Of a stretch of 48,014 nucleotides of DNA, positions 28,830 through 38,028 are shown piece by piece. The notes below the pieces were generated by a model. It was given only the letters and a program-made list of their open reading frames with translations, searched no databases and was not told the DNA's origin. Source of the stretch: JBHJGM01 sp964405825. Its GTDB lineage: Bacteria > Verrucomicrobiota > Verrucomicrobiia > Opitutales > JBHJGM01. The stretch is taken from positions 1 through 48,014 of the forward strand of contig CAYOPI010000017.1 of the NCBI GenBank assembly GCA_964405825.1, given 5' to 3'. The position numbers and the translations under genes are program-made. Numbering within the stretch: the stretch's first letter is position 1; each line of letters begins with the position of its first letter.

Positions 28830-31179
28830 CCTCGCCCTGCTGCTGGCGCTGCTCTTCGCCGCCCCTTGCCTCCAGGCTCAGCCCGAGCCCGTTGACCCCG
28901 CCGAACGCGCCGGCAAGGGCCCCGCCCCCGACTGGGTCGAGATCCTCGCCATCCCCCTCGACGCCGATATCGACCGCGACGAACTCGAGGGCGGCGAGGC
29001 CTTCCTGCTGGTCAACTCCCAGGAAAAGCCCGACGAGGAGGCCGCCTTCTACCATTACGCCAAGACCTTCGTCACCCGCTCGGGCGTGCAGGAAGGCTCG
29101 GACCTGTCCTTCAACTTCGACCCCACCTACCAGACCTTCACGCTCAACCTGCTGCGGCTGCACCGCGACGGCGAATCCCGCGACCTGCTCCCCAGGCACC
29201 AGCTGCAGTTCTACAAGGTCGAGGACGGGCGCGAACGCCAGATGTTCGATGGCCGTTACGCCGCCACCGTCGTCCTCGAAGACATCCGCGTGGGCGACAC
29301 CATCGAGTACGCCTTCACCGTCGAGGGCTACAACCCCGTTTACCAGGGCCGCTACACCGACGTGTACTCGCTGGAGTATGGCGTGCCCGTGGCCCGGCTC
29401 GACCGACGCCTGCTCTGGCCCGACAACCGACCCCCGCTCACCTGGAAAGGCTTTTCCACCAGGCTGGAGCCAACCATCAATGAGTCCGGCCCCTACACCG
29501 AGTACCGCTGGCGCGACGAGGACGTGAAGCCCATCCGCATGGACAGCGACGTACCGGCTTCCTACGACCCCTTCGGCCACGTCGTGCTGACCGAGTTCGA
29601 CGGCTGGAACGACCTCATCCAGCGCGAACTCCAGCTCTTCGCCATCCCCGAGGCCATGCCCTCGAGCCTCCAGAGCGAGGTCGACCGCCTGCGCGAACTC
29701 GAGTCCCCCGAAGAGCAGATCCTCGGCGCGCTGCGCTTCGTCCAGGACGAGATCCGCTACGTGGGCGTCTTCATCGGGCCGCACTCGCATCAGCCCTACC
29801 CGCTGGAGACGGTCATGCGCCGCCGCTTTGGCGACTGTAAGGACAAGGCCCTCATGCTCACCACGATGCTGCGCGACCTCGGCTTTGAGGCCAACGTCGC
29901 CCTCGTTGACACCGACCAGGCCCACGCCATCGGCAACTGGCCCGCCACCCCCTACGCCTTCAACCACTGCATCACCGCTCTCGAGCACAACGGCCTGACC
30001 TACTGGCTCGATGGCACCCGCGGCTTCCAGCGCGGGCGTCTCGACGCCCTCTACGCCGAGGACTACGGCTATGCGCTTGTCATCCGCCCCGGGGTGGACG
30101 CCCTCACCCCGATCGAGCCTGCCGGTCACGAGCACTGCATGGTCGACCTGACCGAGCGCTTCACCTTCCCGGATTACTCCGGCAAGGCCACCCTGGAGGT
30201 CATCACCCGTTACTACGGCGTCGAGGCCGACTACATGCGCGATTACGTTCGCGGCACCAGCCGCCGCGAGATCGAGAACGACTACCTCAACTACTACGCC
30301 GGCAGTTTCGCCTCCATCGAACTGGCCGCCCCCCTGCAGATCGACGACGTCGAAGACCGCAACGTCATCACCGTTACCGAAAAGTACGCCATCGAGGATC
30401 TCTGGCACCGCCCCCGCGGCGCACGTGGAGCCGGCTACCGCACCTTTTACGCCGGCTCCATCGACGACCAGATGGCCGTGCCCTCCACGCGCCTGCGCAC
30501 CATGCCCCTGGCCCTCGACCACCCCGACCACTGGAAGCAGACCTTCGAACTGGTCTTCCCCGACGACGCCAACGGCTTCGAGGAGGAGGACTATTCCGTC
30601 GAGGACCCCCACTTCGCCTACAACTTCCGCGTGCGCCAGCGCGACGCGCAGACCCTGGCCATCACCCACACCTACCGCTCGCTCAAGCCCTCCGTACCCC
30701 CCGAGAAGTTCAAGCGCTACCTGACCAACGTCGGCGACGTCGAGGACATCCTCGGCTACGAGGTCCGGGTCGGGGGCGAGAACCGCTCGGTCGTTACAAC
30801 CTCCAGCATCGGCGGTGGCACCTCCGGGTCCGCCGAGCCCTCCGGTTCATCCGGCGAGTCCGCCACCGAAACAACCACGGCTCAAGCGGATGCCTCCCCC
30901 GGACGCGCCCCGCTCGCCCAGCCCCTGCCCTGTTTCCTCCAGGCGGACTTCGTCTTGGGCGCGGTTCAGGTCGCCGTCGCGGTCTGGCTCGGCAGCGTCC
31001 TGCTGGCCGTCCTGCTGACCTGGCTGGTCGTGCGCAGCGTCTGGAAGAACCGCCTCAAGGACCTGGGCTGGTCCAGTTCCCTCGCGGCAGCACCACCTCC
31101 AACGGCTCAGGCGCATCCTGAAAGCTCACCTGCGCCGCCTCCCCCGCTCCCACGGCCTCCCACACAGGCCCAGGACTAG
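28759..31179 (+). CDS. Exported DUF3857 and transglutaminase-like protein
   Basis: This protein of about 806 residues begins in the speA 3' end (overlap 71 bp). The ATG at 28759 or a GTG at 28795 can start it; both precede a signal peptide (LALLLALLFAAPCLQA). The N-terminal DUF3857 domain is followed by a transglutaminase-like domain with the triad Cys360 (FGDCKDKALML), His403 (FNHCITALEH) and Asp418 (YWLDGTRG), numbered from 28759. A beta-rich domain follows. Near the C-terminus a membrane helix (VQVAVAVWLGSVLLAVLLTWL) precedes a Pro-rich tail. The domain order is that of large DUF3857 proteins with unknown substrates. The triad is intact, so protease or crosslinking activity is possible. 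It is probably transcribed with speA. Whether the two share a function is unknown. Confidence 0.85.
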   Translation: MPTAKNRPARANVPPSPPARPLRSLALLLALLFAAPCLQAQPEPVDPAERAGKGPAPDWVEILAIPLDADIDRDELEGGEAFLLVNSQEKPDEEAAFYHYAKTFVTRSGVQEGSDLSFNFDPTYQTFTLNLLRLHRDGESRDLLPRHQLQFYKVEDGRERQMFDGRYAATVVLEDIRVGDTIEYAFTVEGYNPVYQGRYTDVYSLEYGVPVARLDRRLLWPDNRPPLTWKGFSTRLEPTINESGPYTEYRWRDEDVKPIRMDSDVPASYDPFGHVVLTEFDGWNDLIQRELQLFAIPEAMPSSLQSEVDRLRELESPEEQILGALRFVQDEIRYVGVFIGPHSHQPYPLETVMRRRFGDCKDKALMLTTMLRDLGFEANVALVDTDQAHAIGNWPATPYAFNHCITALEHNGLTYWLDGTRGFQRGRLDALYAEDYGYALVIRPGVDALTPIEPAGHEHCMVDLTERFTFPDYSGKATLEVITRYYGVEADYMRDYVRGTSRREIENDYLNYYAGSFASIELAAPLQIDDVEDRNVITVTEKYAIEDLWHRPRGARGAGYRTFYAGSIDDQMAVPSTRLRTMPLALDHPDHWKQTFELVFPDDANGFEEEDYSVEDPHFAYNFRVRQRDAQTLAITHTYRSLKPSVPPEKFKRYLTNVGDVEDILGYEVRVGGENRSVVTTSSIGGGTSGSAEPSGSSGESATETTTAQADASPGRAPLAQPLPCFLQADFVLGAVQVAVAVWLGSVLLAVLLTWLVVRSVWKNRLKDLGWSSSLAAAPPPTAQAHPESSPAPPPPLPRPPTQAQD

Positions 31180-31281
31180 GCGAGAGGCTGACACCCAATA
31201 GGTGTATACATCGGTAAAACAGGGGTAAAAGCCGGTTTCCGACCCGCTTGCCCTAACCCGGGGACTCGCCAATCGAGGGAA

Positions 31282-31305
31282 GAGAGGCTACTGTTATCGC
31301 CTCTT
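31282..31305 (+). other. Hairpin in the leader of the 31315 gene
   Basis: AGAGGC and GCCTCT, extended by one G-T wobble, form a stem of about seven pairs around a 10-base loop. The stem ends 9 bp before the ATG at 31315, and no good ribosome-binding site is visible. It may affect translation start; no known riboswitch is recognised. Confidence 0.3.
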
Positions 31306-31314
31306 ATCCTTTGC

Positions 31315-32421
31315 ATGCACCTCGACCCTAGACCCTGGCGGGGCCCCGTGGCCCCGGCCCTCCTGATCGTGTGGCTCCTTGCCGCCGTGGTCGGGGTCTC
31401 CGTCGCACAGGCGCAAATGCACGTCGTGGGCTTTGACCCGGCCCGTCACGACCGCTTCTACGTCGGTGTCGACCGCAGTTTCCTCGCCGAGGACCTCGAC
31501 CTTTCCGGGGTCGGCCGCATCGACGGCAGCGCCGGTCGCTGGGGTACCCTGCTGACCCCGTCCATCTTTGTCTCCGCCGACCACTTTGCCCCCGCCGTGG
31601 GCACCACCCTGCGCTTCTACCACACCAACGACCCCGCCGGCACCTTCGAGGAACGCACCGTGGTCAGCTTCCAGCGAATCATTATCGGTGACGCCACTTC
31701 CGACATCTACCTCGGCTGGCTGAACTCCCCCGTCAGTGATGCTGTTGCCACCTACCCCATCGCTGACTTCCCGGACCCCAGCGCCTACCAGGGCGCGCAG
31801 ATCTACGTCGTGGGCCGCGCCAACGACCCCAACTCCTTCACCAACATGCGCGTGGGCCGGGGCGTCATCAAATCCTACCGCTCCAACCTGCCGATCATCA
31901 ACAACCTGGAGATCATCACCAACGTCACGGATACCTACACCTACGAGCAGGACGAGGCCCAGGAACTCCTGGGCAGCGACGGAGCCTTCCTGGTTCTCTT
32001 TGACAGCGGGGGCCCGTCCTTTGTCGTGATCGACGGCAAGCTGGCCATCGTCGGCATCCATTCCGCCGCCAATTCCTTCCTGCGCGTAAGCTTCGACACC
32101 GGGCTCTTCCTCTACCTCAGCCAGATCCAGTCGGCCACTGCCAGTGCGGTCGCCACGGTCGGCCACGAGACCGTTCAGAGCGCCACCATCACCGTGCAGT
32201 CCGATGGCACCCGCGTCATCTGCTGGCCCAACACCACCACCGACATCTTCGGCGTCTTCCGCTCCAACGATCCATTTGCCGCCAATCCGGTCTGGACGCA
32301 GATCGGCGGCGATATCGAGTACGGCGAGGGCGGCACGCTCACCTTCGAGGACACCAGCCCGCTGCAGGACCAGCAGTTCTACCGCGTCTTCGCCGACCCC
32401 TTCGGCAGCACGCTGTTCTAA
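31315..32421 (+). CDS. Exported trypsin-fold serine protease-like protein
   Basis: The 368-residue protein has a signal peptide (LLIVWLLAAVVGVSVAQAQ) and a chymotrypsin-like fold. The triad seems complete: His90 in IFVSADHFAP, Asp130 in DATSDIYLGWLN and Ser231 in LFDSGGPSF, with VIDGKLAIVGIHSA after it as in S1 proteases. The spacing is compatible with S1 domains. After the protease part there is a beta-rich region ending in QQFYRVFADPFGSTLF, without an anchor helix or a PEP-CTERM motif. It is divergent in sequence from the well-known S1 proteases. It was assigned by motif reading alone. The DUF3857 gene lies upstream with a 135-bp gap. The target is unknown. Confidence 0.7.
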   Translation: MHLDPRPWRGPVAPALLIVWLLAAVVGVSVAQAQMHVVGFDPARHDRFYVGVDRSFLAEDLDLSGVGRIDGSAGRWGTLLTPSIFVSADHFAPAVGTTLRFYHTNDPAGTFEERTVVSFQRIIIGDATSDIYLGWLNSPVSDAVATYPIADFPDPSAYQGAQIYVVGRANDPNSFTNMRVGRGVIKSYRSNLPIINNLEIITNVTDTYTYEQDEAQELLGSDGAFLVLFDSGGPSFVVIDGKLAIVGIHSAANSFLRVSFDTGLFLYLSQIQSATASAVATVGHETVQSATITVQSDGTRVICWPNTTTDIFGVFRSNDPFAANPVWTQIGGDIEYGEGGTLTFEDTSPLQDQQFYRVFADPFGSTLF

Positions 32422-32442
32422 GTGGCTTTGCGACCGCAAACC

Positions 32443-32823
32443 CTAGAGCAGCGCCTTGTAGTCGCCGGCGCTGAGCAGCCCCTCGGCCTCGTCGGCGTCT
32501 TCCAGCTCCAGCTTGATCATCCAGCCGTCGCCGTAGGGGTCCTGGTTGACCGTTTCCGGCGCGCTTTCAAGCGCCTCGTTGATCGCCAGCACCTTGCCGG
32601 TCAGCGGCAGGTACAAATCGCTGGCCGCCTTGACCGACTCGACCACCCCGAAGGTGTCGCCCTGCCCGAAGCGCTCGCCCACCCCCGGCAGTTCGACAAA
32701 GGTGATGTCACCCAGACTCTCCTGCGCGTGGGCGGTGATTCCCACCGTGGCAGAGCCATCGGCTTCCAGCCGGAGCCATTCGTGGTCCTTCGTGTACTTC
32801 AGGGATTCAGGGCAGTCACTCAT
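32443..32823 (-). CDS. gcvH: Glycine cleavage system H protein
   Basis: GcvH carries the lipoyl arm that moves the aminomethyl group between the P, T and L proteins. The start is set at the ATG at 32823 (MSDCPESLKYT). A longer frame to 32841 would add only six residues. The lipoyl-Lys is Lys65 in VESVKAASD, in the usual place. Other conserved parts are HEWLRLE, GITAHAQESLGDITFVELP and PYGDGWMIKLEL. The length of 126 residues is normal. It lies 39 bp after gcvT on the same strand, so they form an operon. gcvP is not in the window. Confidence 0.96.
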   Translation of the reverse strand: MSDCPESLKYTKDHEWLRLEADGSATVGITAHAQESLGDITFVELPGVGERFGQGDTFGVVESVKAASDLYLPLTGKVLAINEALESAPETVNQDPYGDGWMIKLELEDADEAEGLLSAGDYKALL

Positions 32824-32862
32824 CTTTGGTCCCGCAGACAAAACCCCTGTCCGCAGATGGTT

Positions 32863-33978
32863 TCAATCCCCGAACGCAACTTTGTGCAACGGCGGCCGCG
32901 CCAGCTTGAGCGGGTAACGCTTGCCGCGTATCTCCACGAAGAGAGCTTGCTTCGAGTCCGCCAGCGACGCCGGCAGGCGCACGCTGCCTATCGGGCGCTC
33001 CAGCATCGGCGACTGCGTCCCGGAGAGCACGTCACCGACCGCCTCACCTCCTTCAGACTGCGTAAAGACGGCGTCTCCCGCCCGGGCGATGCGCTTGCCC
33101 GGCAAAATGAAGTGCCGCACCCGCGGATCAACTCCTTCAGCCTTCTGCTTTGCCAGGGCGCCCTGGCCAATGAACCGCGGCTGCTTGTCCAGCTTCACCG
33201 CAAAGCCCAGCCCCGCCTGCAACGGGCCCAGTTCCTCGGTAATCTCGTGCCCGTACAGCGGAAAGCCCGCCTCCAGTCGTAAACTGTCGCGCGCACCCAG
33301 ACCTGCCGGCACCACCGCCTCCAGCGCACACAGCGCCTCGGCCAGCGCCACCGCCTCGGTCTCCGGCACAAACAGCTCAAAGCCGTCCTCGCCGGTGTAG
33401 CCCGTCCGCGCCACCCAAAGCTCGGCGTCATTCCAAGCCAGCGTCTTCACCTCAAAGCGCCTGATGCCTGCCTGCGTCCCCGCACCCAGCACCGCATCCA
33501 GCGCCTCGCCCGCCCTGGGTCCCTGCAGCGCCAGCAACGAGCGCGCCGGCGTCGGCAGCGTCAGCACGCAGTCAAAGTCCTCAACCGTCTCCAGCAGCCA
33601 CGCGGTATCCTTCTCGGTGTTCGAGGCGTTGAGCACCATCAGAAACGAATCCTCCAGCAGCCGGTAGACGATCAGATCGTCGACCACCCCGCCATCCTCG
33701 CGGCAAAACAAGCCGTAGACCGCCTTGCCCACCGGCACGGATGCCACCCGGTTGGTCAGCATCCGGTCCAGAAACGCGGCCGCTTCGTATCCGTCGACCC
33801 CGGCCAGACCCATGTGGCTCACGTCAAAGAGCCCTGCCGAGGTCCGCACCGCCCGATGCTCCTCCAGGATCCCCGTGTACTGCACCGGCATCTCCCAACC
33901 GGCAAAGGGCACCATCCGCGCGCCCTGCCGGCGGTGGAAATCAAACAAGGGGGTGCGCTTGAGCGTGACCTCGCTCAC
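32863..33978 (-). CDS. gcvT: Glycine cleavage system aminomethyltransferase
   Basis: GcvT releases ammonia from the aminomethyl-lipoyl arm of GcvH and gives 5,10-methylene-tetrahydrofolate. The 371-residue protein starts at a GTG (33978). It has the family N-terminus (LKRTPLFDFHRRQGARMVPFAGWEMP) and DVSHMG, with the folate-site RTGYTGEDGFE. The C-terminal barrel domain (GHEITEELGPLQAGL) is also present. The length is normal. It is followed by gcvH and preceded by a PEGA lipoprotein gene with a 28-bp gap, so all three may be one transcript; no functional link to the lipoprotein is known. Confidence 0.96.
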   Translation of the reverse strand: MSEVTLKRTPLFDFHRRQGARMVPFAGWEMPVQYTGILEEHRAVRTSAGLFDVSHMGLAGVDGYEAAAFLDRMLTNRVASVPVGKAVYGLFCREDGGVVDDLIVYRLLEDSFLMVLNASNTEKDTAWLLETVEDFDCVLTLPTPARSLLALQGPRAGEALDAVLGAGTQAGIRRFEVKTLAWNDAELWVARTGYTGEDGFELFVPETEAVALAEALCALEAVVPAGLGARDSLRLEAGFPLYGHEITEELGPLQAGLGFAVKLDKQPRFIGQGALAKQKAEGVDPRVRHFILPGKRIARAGDAVFTQSEGGEAVGDVLSGTQSPMLERPIGSVRLPASLADSKQALFVEIRGKRYPLKLARPPLHKVAFGD

Positions 33979-34006
33979 GCCGGACCCCTCCCCAAGCCAC
34001 CCATCC

Positions 34007-34504
34007 CTAGTTCGTGTAGAACTCGATCAGCTGACGGGAGATGTACGCGTGCTCGCCCTCGGTGATCTCGCCCTCATCCAGAAGCTGGTCCACGAGATTG
34101 GTCAGGTAGGCGAACTCGCTGAAGGAGTCGTAGGCCTTCGCCGCCGGAATGATGTCCGAGCGCAGCGATACCTCCAGCGGATCCGGACCCAGACGATCAT
34201 AGTAGCCGAACTCCTCCAGCAACCCGAACTTCAGGAACGGCTGCTGCCCTCCGGCCGGCGCAATGATCGCCTGAGCCGGCTCAAAGAAGCGCTTCGACAC
34301 CTCAACCTGGTGCGACGAGCTGCGGTCCAGGCTCACGTTGACCGGCGTCTGTCCCACCGGCTCGTTGTTGATGAAAACGTCCGCGCCCGCAGGCACCGAA
34401 ATCACCTTAACATCCTGAGCCGCAATGCCTCCGCTGGAGCCACAACCACTCAGCAAAACAAGCCCGAGAACGCTCGCGGCCGCAAAAAATAGCGAGTTTT
34501 TCAT
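34007..34504 (-). CDS. PEGA-domain lipoprotein
   Basis: The start is placed at the ATG at 34504 (MKNSLFFAAASVLGLVLLSGC), because this gives a clean lipoprotein signal with lipobox LLSGC. The mature part begins with a PEGA domain (VISVPAGADVFINNEPVGQTPVNV), a small beta module common in surface proteins. It then has about 90 residues of unknown fold (FLKFGLLEEFGYYDRLGP, ending RQLIEFYTN). It may sit in the outer membrane. It is upstream of gcvT with a 28-bp gap. The function is unknown. Confidence 0.8.
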   Translation of the reverse strand: MKNSLFFAAASVLGLVLLSGCGSSGGIAAQDVKVISVPAGADVFINNEPVGQTPVNVSLDRSSSHQVEVSKRFFEPAQAIIAPAGGQQPFLKFGLLEEFGYYDRLGPDPLEVSLRSDIIPAAKAYDSFSEFAYLTNLVDQLLDEGEITEGEHAYISRQLIEFYTN

Positions 34505-35037
34505 GTGGGGATTCGTTATCGAGACCAAACAAGGGCCCTCTCCCACGGTCAATCCCTAAAAAGGTACGCCCTCTGCGCCGATACCCTTGCCCAGCCATTT
34601 CTGGAACCGATGGCCGCGCGCCAAAGATTGGCTTGTCAGTCCCAAAGCGCCACGCCATCCTCCCCTCCACGCCGATGAGCGCCTTCTATCGTTCCCCCTG
34701 GAGCCATTCGCCGCGGTTCGCGGCCCGCCCGCTGCCCGCCGACCTCGCCTGGCAGGCCTCCAGCCATGGTCAGCTCCGCGTCCTGCGTCTTTAGGAAGGG
34801 CCCCCCCAAGGTGCCGGCCCGAGCGCAACCCGTGCCTCCCCTCCGGGAGCGCCTCTGCCCGCGGCACCCGCTCAAGCGCCCTCCGCCCTCTTCCCGGCGG
34901 AACCTTCCACGAATCCTGTATTTCCGCTCACAAACGAACCAACGTCCAAAGATGCCTCGCAACACCTTCCCGGCGCCTGAATGCCGAGACGCCTGCCCGA
35001 CCGCCCGTTCGCGGTCCCGGCGCGGTGTTGATTTCAT
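34505..35037. other. Non-coding stretch with no assigned feature
   Basis: Between the PEGA lipoprotein (minus) and the CNNM gene (plus) there are 533 bp. I see no convincing gene. A 39-codon frame from 34675 to 34794 has no ribosome-binding site or recognisable sequence. There is a run of seven C near 34801-34808. The region probably carries the two divergent promoters, but no -10/-35 pair is clear enough to mark. Confidence 0.4.
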
Positions 35038-36117
35038 ATGATCACGCTGCTCATTGTTGCCGTGGTGTTCACCCTCGGGGTTTCGGCCTTCTGCTCGCTC
35101 CTGGAGGCGATGATCCTCAGCACCACCACCGCCGATATCGAGTCCCTCAAGAAGCGCGCGCCGCGGCGCGGCCAGCTCCTGGAGACCTTCCGCTCCCAGA
35201 TCGAGGAAACCAGTTCGGCCATCCTCAGCCTCAACACCATTGCGAACACCGCCGGGGCCAGCATCTCCGGTGCCCTCGCCGTCAGCGTCCTGCCCGACGG
35301 CACGGTCATCTACTTCTCCGCCGGCCTCGTCCTGGGCATCCTCATTTTCTCCGAGGTCATCCCCAAGAACATCGGCGTGCTCTACCGCCCCAGCCTGCAG
35401 CCCGTTCTGATCTACCCGCTGCACGCCGTGCGCCTGTCCATGCGCCCCTTCTCCATCCTCGCCCGCCGCATGCTCCGCGCCCTCACCGGCGAACGCCCCG
35501 CCGAGGAAACCGGCGACGAGGAGATCATCCTCCTGGCCGAAAAAAGCGCCCAGGACGGCACCCTCACCAACGAGGAGAGCACCCTCATCTCCAACGCCCT
35601 CAGCCTCGACCAGGTCCAGATCTCCGAGATGATGACGCCCCGCACGGTCGTCACCGCCATCCAGAAGGACCGCACCATCGAGGAAGTCTTCCAGGCCTTC
35701 GAAAACCTCTCCTTCGCCCGCATGCCCGTCTACAACGAGAACATGGACGACATCGTCGGGCTCATCCGCCGCCGCGACCTGCTCAAGGCAAAGGCCAACG
35801 ACGAGGACTCCGCCACCGTCGCCCAGCTCATGCAGGAGATCAGCTTCATGCCCGAAAACGCCACCGGCGAGAAGGCCCTCCAGCAGTTCCTCAAAAACCA
35901 GCAGCAGCTCGCCGTCGCCGTCGACGAGTTCGGCTCCATGTCCGGCGTCATCACCATGGAGGACATCATCGAACACATCCTCGGACAGGAGATCTTCGAA
36001 AAAGACGACCCCGCCGTGGACATGCGCGAACTCGCCCGCCGCAAGCAAGCCTCCGACGCCCACCGCATCCGCTCCCGCCAGAACCAGCCCACCCCCGCAG
36101 CCCCCACAAAGGCCTGA
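35038..36117 (+). CDS. CNNM/CorC-type membrane protein with CBS pair
   Basis: This 359-residue protein is a hemolysin-family (TlyC/CorC/CNNM) membrane protein, linked to Mg2+ or cation efflux in well-studied members. The DUF21 (CNNM) part comprises residues 1-150, with helices such as LLIVAVVFTLGVSAFCSLLEA and a conserved FSEVIPKNIGVLY. A CBS-domain pair follows (SEMMTPRTVVTAIQKD and PVYNENMDDIVGLIRRRDLL, then VDEFGSMSGVITMEDIIEHILG). The Pro/Gln-rich C-terminus is short, and no CorC_HlyC domain is visible. It is a single gene. The ATG at 35038 has no clear ribosome-binding site. A small hairpin (CCTCCA/TGGAGG, 36120-36140) follows the stop codon but lacks a T run. Confidence 0.9.
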   Translation: MITLLIVAVVFTLGVSAFCSLLEAMILSTTTADIESLKKRAPRRGQLLETFRSQIEETSSAILSLNTIANTAGASISGALAVSVLPDGTVIYFSAGLVLGILIFSEVIPKNIGVLYRPSLQPVLIYPLHAVRLSMRPFSILARRMLRALTGERPAEETGDEEIILLAEKSAQDGTLTNEESTLISNALSLDQVQISEMMTPRTVVTAIQKDRTIEEVFQAFENLSFARMPVYNENMDDIVGLIRRRDLLKAKANDEDSATVAQLMQEISFMPENATGEKALQQFLKNQQQLAVAVDEFGSMSGVITMEDIIEHILGQEIFEKDDPAVDMRELARRKQASDAHRIRSRQNQPTPAAPTKA

Positions 36118-36140
36118 AGCCTCCACAGACTTTCTGGAGG

Positions 36141-36622
36141 GGCCCGGAACACCGCTCGCAGCCAACCGATCCAAGCCGCCGCGAACTTTTTTCCGCCGCC
36201 AAAGCCCACTCTCACAGGCCTTACCGCTGTGCGGCAACTTTTTGCCCAACCTATCCAGGCGTCCCAACGCATCCATTGCCGGTCTGCGCGTCTTCTGCTA
36301 AACTGCCTGCATGAACCAACCATTGCCCCCGGGCCACCCGCCTTGACGGGCCGGGCCTGCAAAGCCCTGCGTTGCTCCCCCGACGAAGGCCCCGCAATGC
36401 GCCCTCCATGGCGCGCTCCACGCGGGCAGCTGACAGTCACCAGCGCCGCCTCAGCTTCCGGACAAGCCCCGCAGCCTCAGTCGCCCATAAGCCGGCGACT
36501 CACAAATCGGCCGCCTTCCTGCCTCAACCCACTCCACCTGACCGGCCCAGCAAAACCACGCTGCCCGGCGAAACCGAACCCACATCCCCACGGGTTTAAC
36601 CGCTCCAATGAAAGGATGAAAA
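36141..36622. other. Non-coding stretch between CNNM gene and tRNA-Phe
   Basis: These 482 bp hold no gene I can support. A frame of 152 codons (36229-36687) runs through the tRNA and is not credible. No terminator with a T run is visible downstream of tRNA-Phe. Confidence 0.4.
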
Positions 36623-36698
<76 letters not shown>

Positions 36699-36814
36699 GT
36701 CTTTCCTGTCGCAGGGCCGCGTTTCGCCCTGCCGAAAACGTGTAAGATTGCCGCCCGCGGGCCGACCCGTCAACGGCTTTTTGCCTTGGGAATGCGGCCT
36801 CAAGTGGCCGGGAT

Positions 36815-37819
36815 TCAGGCCCCGTCGGGCACCAGCAGGACCTTGCCGCTGCGCCCGCCCGCGCTGCCCGCAGTGACCGCTTCGACCGCCTGGCTCAACG
36901 GGTAGCGACCGGCCACCGGCGCCTTGAAAGTGCCTTCGGCAATCAGCGCAAAGACCTGGTCCAGGCAGGCCTGCACGGCCTCGGGCGATTGCGTGCGCAT
37001 CCAGCGGTCCAGCCAGAAGCCGCGCAGGGCCACGTTGTTGAAAATCAGGTAGCGCGTGGGAAAGCGGACCTTGTCGCCGACCATCCCCCCAAAGGTGATG
37101 AGCTGACCGTCGTCGGCCATCGCCTTGGTCAGGGCCGCAACGCTTTCGCCGCCCACGGAGTTGAGGCCAAGGCGGGGTCGGGCGCCACCGGTGATCTCGG
37201 CAAGGCGCTTGGGCCAATCCGGTTCATCCTGAACGACGGCGGTCGCGCCGGCCTGCTTGAGGACGGCCTCCCAGCGGGTGGCATCGCGCACGAGCGAAAG
37301 GCAGTGCAGGCCGCGCTTGCGCGCAAGCTGCGCCACGTAGATGCCCACGGCCGAGTTGCCGGCGTTCTGGGCGATCCAGTCACCGGGCTTGAGTTCGATG
37401 AAGTCGGTCAGCAGGCGCAGGGCCGTGGGCGGGTTGACGAAGGCCATCGCGGCCTGCTCGAGCGGAAGGTTCTCGGGGACGATGCGCAGGGACTGCGCGG
37501 GCGCGGTGACTTCGCTCTGCCAGACCCCGAGTTCTTCGGGCATGCGAACGCGTGTGCCAATCATCGGGCGCTCGACGCCCTCGCCCACCTCGATGACTTC
37601 GCCGACGCCCTCGCGGCCGGCGACGGCAGGCAGCTCGCGCAAGCGGCCATAGGTGCCCCCGATCATGCCAAGGTCGGAGGGGTTGATGACGGCGCAGCGC
37701 AGGGCCACGCGCACCTCACCCGATTGCAGAGGCCGGGGCTGGAGCAGTTCGACTCGCAGGACTTCGGCGGGCTTGCCGGTTTCGTGGTAGCGGACGGCCG
37801 GGAAAGGGTTTGAGTCCAT
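36815..37819 (-). CDS. MDR-family oxidoreductase, enoyl reductase (MECR)-like
   Basis: The 334-residue protein is a zinc-free medium-chain dehydrogenase/reductase. The N-terminal domain has INPSDLGMIGGTYG and LPAVAGREGVGEVIEVGEGV, as in 2-enoyl thioester reductases (ETR/MECR) and quinone reductases. The NADPH-binding part has NAGNSAVGIYVAQLARKRG. The C-terminal part has FWLDRWMR and LSQAVEAVTAGSAGGRSGKVLL. The Cys and His zinc ligands of alcohol dehydrogenases are absent. The best guess is reduction of 2-enoyl-CoA or -ACP with NADPH, but a quinone-reductase role is possible. It is divergent from the S74 gene, and the gap of 209 bp contains a 13-bp palindrome. Confidence 0.85.
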   Translation of the reverse strand: MDSNPFPAVRYHETGKPAEVLRVELLQPRPLQSGEVRVALRCAVINPSDLGMIGGTYGRLRELPAVAGREGVGEVIEVGEGVERPMIGTRVRMPEELGVWQSEVTAPAQSLRIVPENLPLEQAAMAFVNPPTALRLLTDFIELKPGDWIAQNAGNSAVGIYVAQLARKRGLHCLSLVRDATRWEAVLKQAGATAVVQDEPDWPKRLAEITGGARPRLGLNSVGGESVAALTKAMADDGQLITFGGMVGDKVRFPTRYLIFNNVALRGFWLDRWMRTQSPEAVQACLDQVFALIAEGTFKAPVAGRYPLSQAVEAVTAGSAGGRSGKVLLVPDGA

Positions 37820-37938
37820 GCCGCTGATGAAACGACATTTTCATCTCCAAGGGAAGCCGCAAGACAGTGATATGGACTCGGACACCCTTCCTGAAGTTCG
37901 AAGGCGCTCATTGGTAAGCGCAAAACACCCGGAAGTGC

Positions 37939-37951
37939 TTCTGTGACAGAA
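37939..37951. promoter_or_regulatory. 13-bp palindrome, possible operator
   Basis: TTCTGT and ACAGAA are perfect inverted copies with one central G. It lies between the divergent MDR gene and the S74 fibre gene. The sequence shows only the symmetry; no binding protein is known. Confidence 0.25.
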
Positions 37952-38028
37952 ATGTAACAGTGCGGCTGGCTCTCCAGCAGAATGCCTTCTTCCCATTATG
38001 AGCATATGCCGCTAAACCCTTTCGTGAC

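Noticed and set aside
28486..30669. Open frame of 727 codons on the minus strand
   Set aside because: It is antisense to the speA end and the DUF3857 protein, both of which have strong family motifs.
34675..34794. Frame of 39 codons in the 34.5-35.0 kb gap
   Set aside because: No ribosome-binding site, no recognisable signal or family, and no coupling to a neighbour.
36120..36140. Hairpin CCTCCA/TGGAGG right after the CNNM gene
   Set aside because: It has a weak stem and no T run, so it was not called a terminator.
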